Assembly: GCA_012932295.1 (NCBI GenBank)
Contig: JAAONU010000003.1
Location: forward strand, 33,590,361 to 33,654,360
DNA from: Cyclina sinensis
Lineage: Eukaryota; Mollusca; Bivalvia; Venerida; Veneridae
Direction of reading: 5' to 3'
DNA length: 64,000 nt
The position numbers and the translations under genes were made by a program. The notes below the pieces were generated by a model. The model saw nothing but the letters and a program-made list of their open reading frames with translations, did no database searches and was not told where the DNA came from. Shown here one piece after another: positions 63,556 through 64,000 of this stretch; the stretch's first letter is position 1, and the number at the start of each line of letters is the position of its first letter.

Positions 63556-64000
63556 TAATAACACTCATCTGTTCCTGTTCCAAATATTATAAAATAAGTA
63601 CAATATGTTTATATCTGCCTGCAGAAAACATGTAAAACTTCTACTCCGATGGTCAAGATGCTTGCTAATGCTTAGTTAGCTCTGCCTTTTCTTATTCTTA
63701 ACCTCAACATTCCTGGTATATGCAGAAAGGCTTGGTTTATATTTTGTAAATCAATGTATGATCATAACATCCAATCTTTCTCATGAGAGACAAAATTCTT
63801 ATTTTTATCCATGCCAGGCATACTGTTCCAGTAATTAGCCATATCATTACCTGTTAAGAAGAAACTATTGCAATGCTGATGTAAGCTCAGTGTTAATTTT
63901 CATTCTTCAAAAACAGTCAAGCTGTCTACTTCTGTCCCTATGACAGAAATCAACTGTCTCAAAACCTTCCAATGTCTTCAGGGAAGCTAACCATTCCATT
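63556..64000. other. Non-coding sequence at window end
   Basis: No gene or element supported. Confidence 0.4.

Overview
This window is eukaryotic nuclear DNA. It is AT-rich, carries one spliced gene at its left edge, and is otherwise long non-coding sequence full of old transposon copies. Several repeats look molluscan: non-autonomous elements with internal tandem arrays next to GTCC-type microsatellites, tRNA-headed SINEs, and TTAA-flanked hairpin MITEs. With the intron-rich gene, they suggest a marine bivalve, possibly a venerid clam. The organism call is inference from repeat style and was not checked by search.

Region 1 (1-10.7 kb) holds the 3' part of a plus-strand gene that I assign to HPS5, a subunit of the BLOC-2 complex that directs cargo to lysosome-related organelles. 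Twelve exons join in one frame over 2739 nt (912 codons plus stop). The N-terminal WD40 half must lie upstream of the window. The protein continues about 110 residues past the conserved motif near which human HPS5 ends, as I recall it, and closes with a complete RING-H2 zinc-ligand pattern split by an intron. One intron carries a 20-copy, 39-bp minisatellite and another a 176-bp foldback element.

Region 2 (10.7-22.4 kb) is non-coding. It holds minisatellites, two piggyBac-type (TTAA) palindromic MITEs and an old ~3.4-kb tandem segmental duplication (about 14.5-17.4 and 17.9-20.8 kb). Each duplicate has its own later events: a SINE in the left copy, and a 36-bp triplication plus about 400 extra bp in the right.

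Region 3 (22.4-64 kb) is a transposon graveyard. It contains three decayed 3' ends of what looks like one non-LTR retrotransposon family, another LINE remnant, a Tc1-like DD34E transposase pseudogene, probable pogo/Tigger and Ty3/Gypsy remnants, five elements with tandem cores, several SINEs, and an 849-bp hAT-type MITE with a perfect 8-bp target duplication. A lysine/arginine/serine-rich 18-bp repeat next to the Gypsy remnant is unexplained. I found no second intact protein-coding gene and no credible functional tRNA or rRNA gene.
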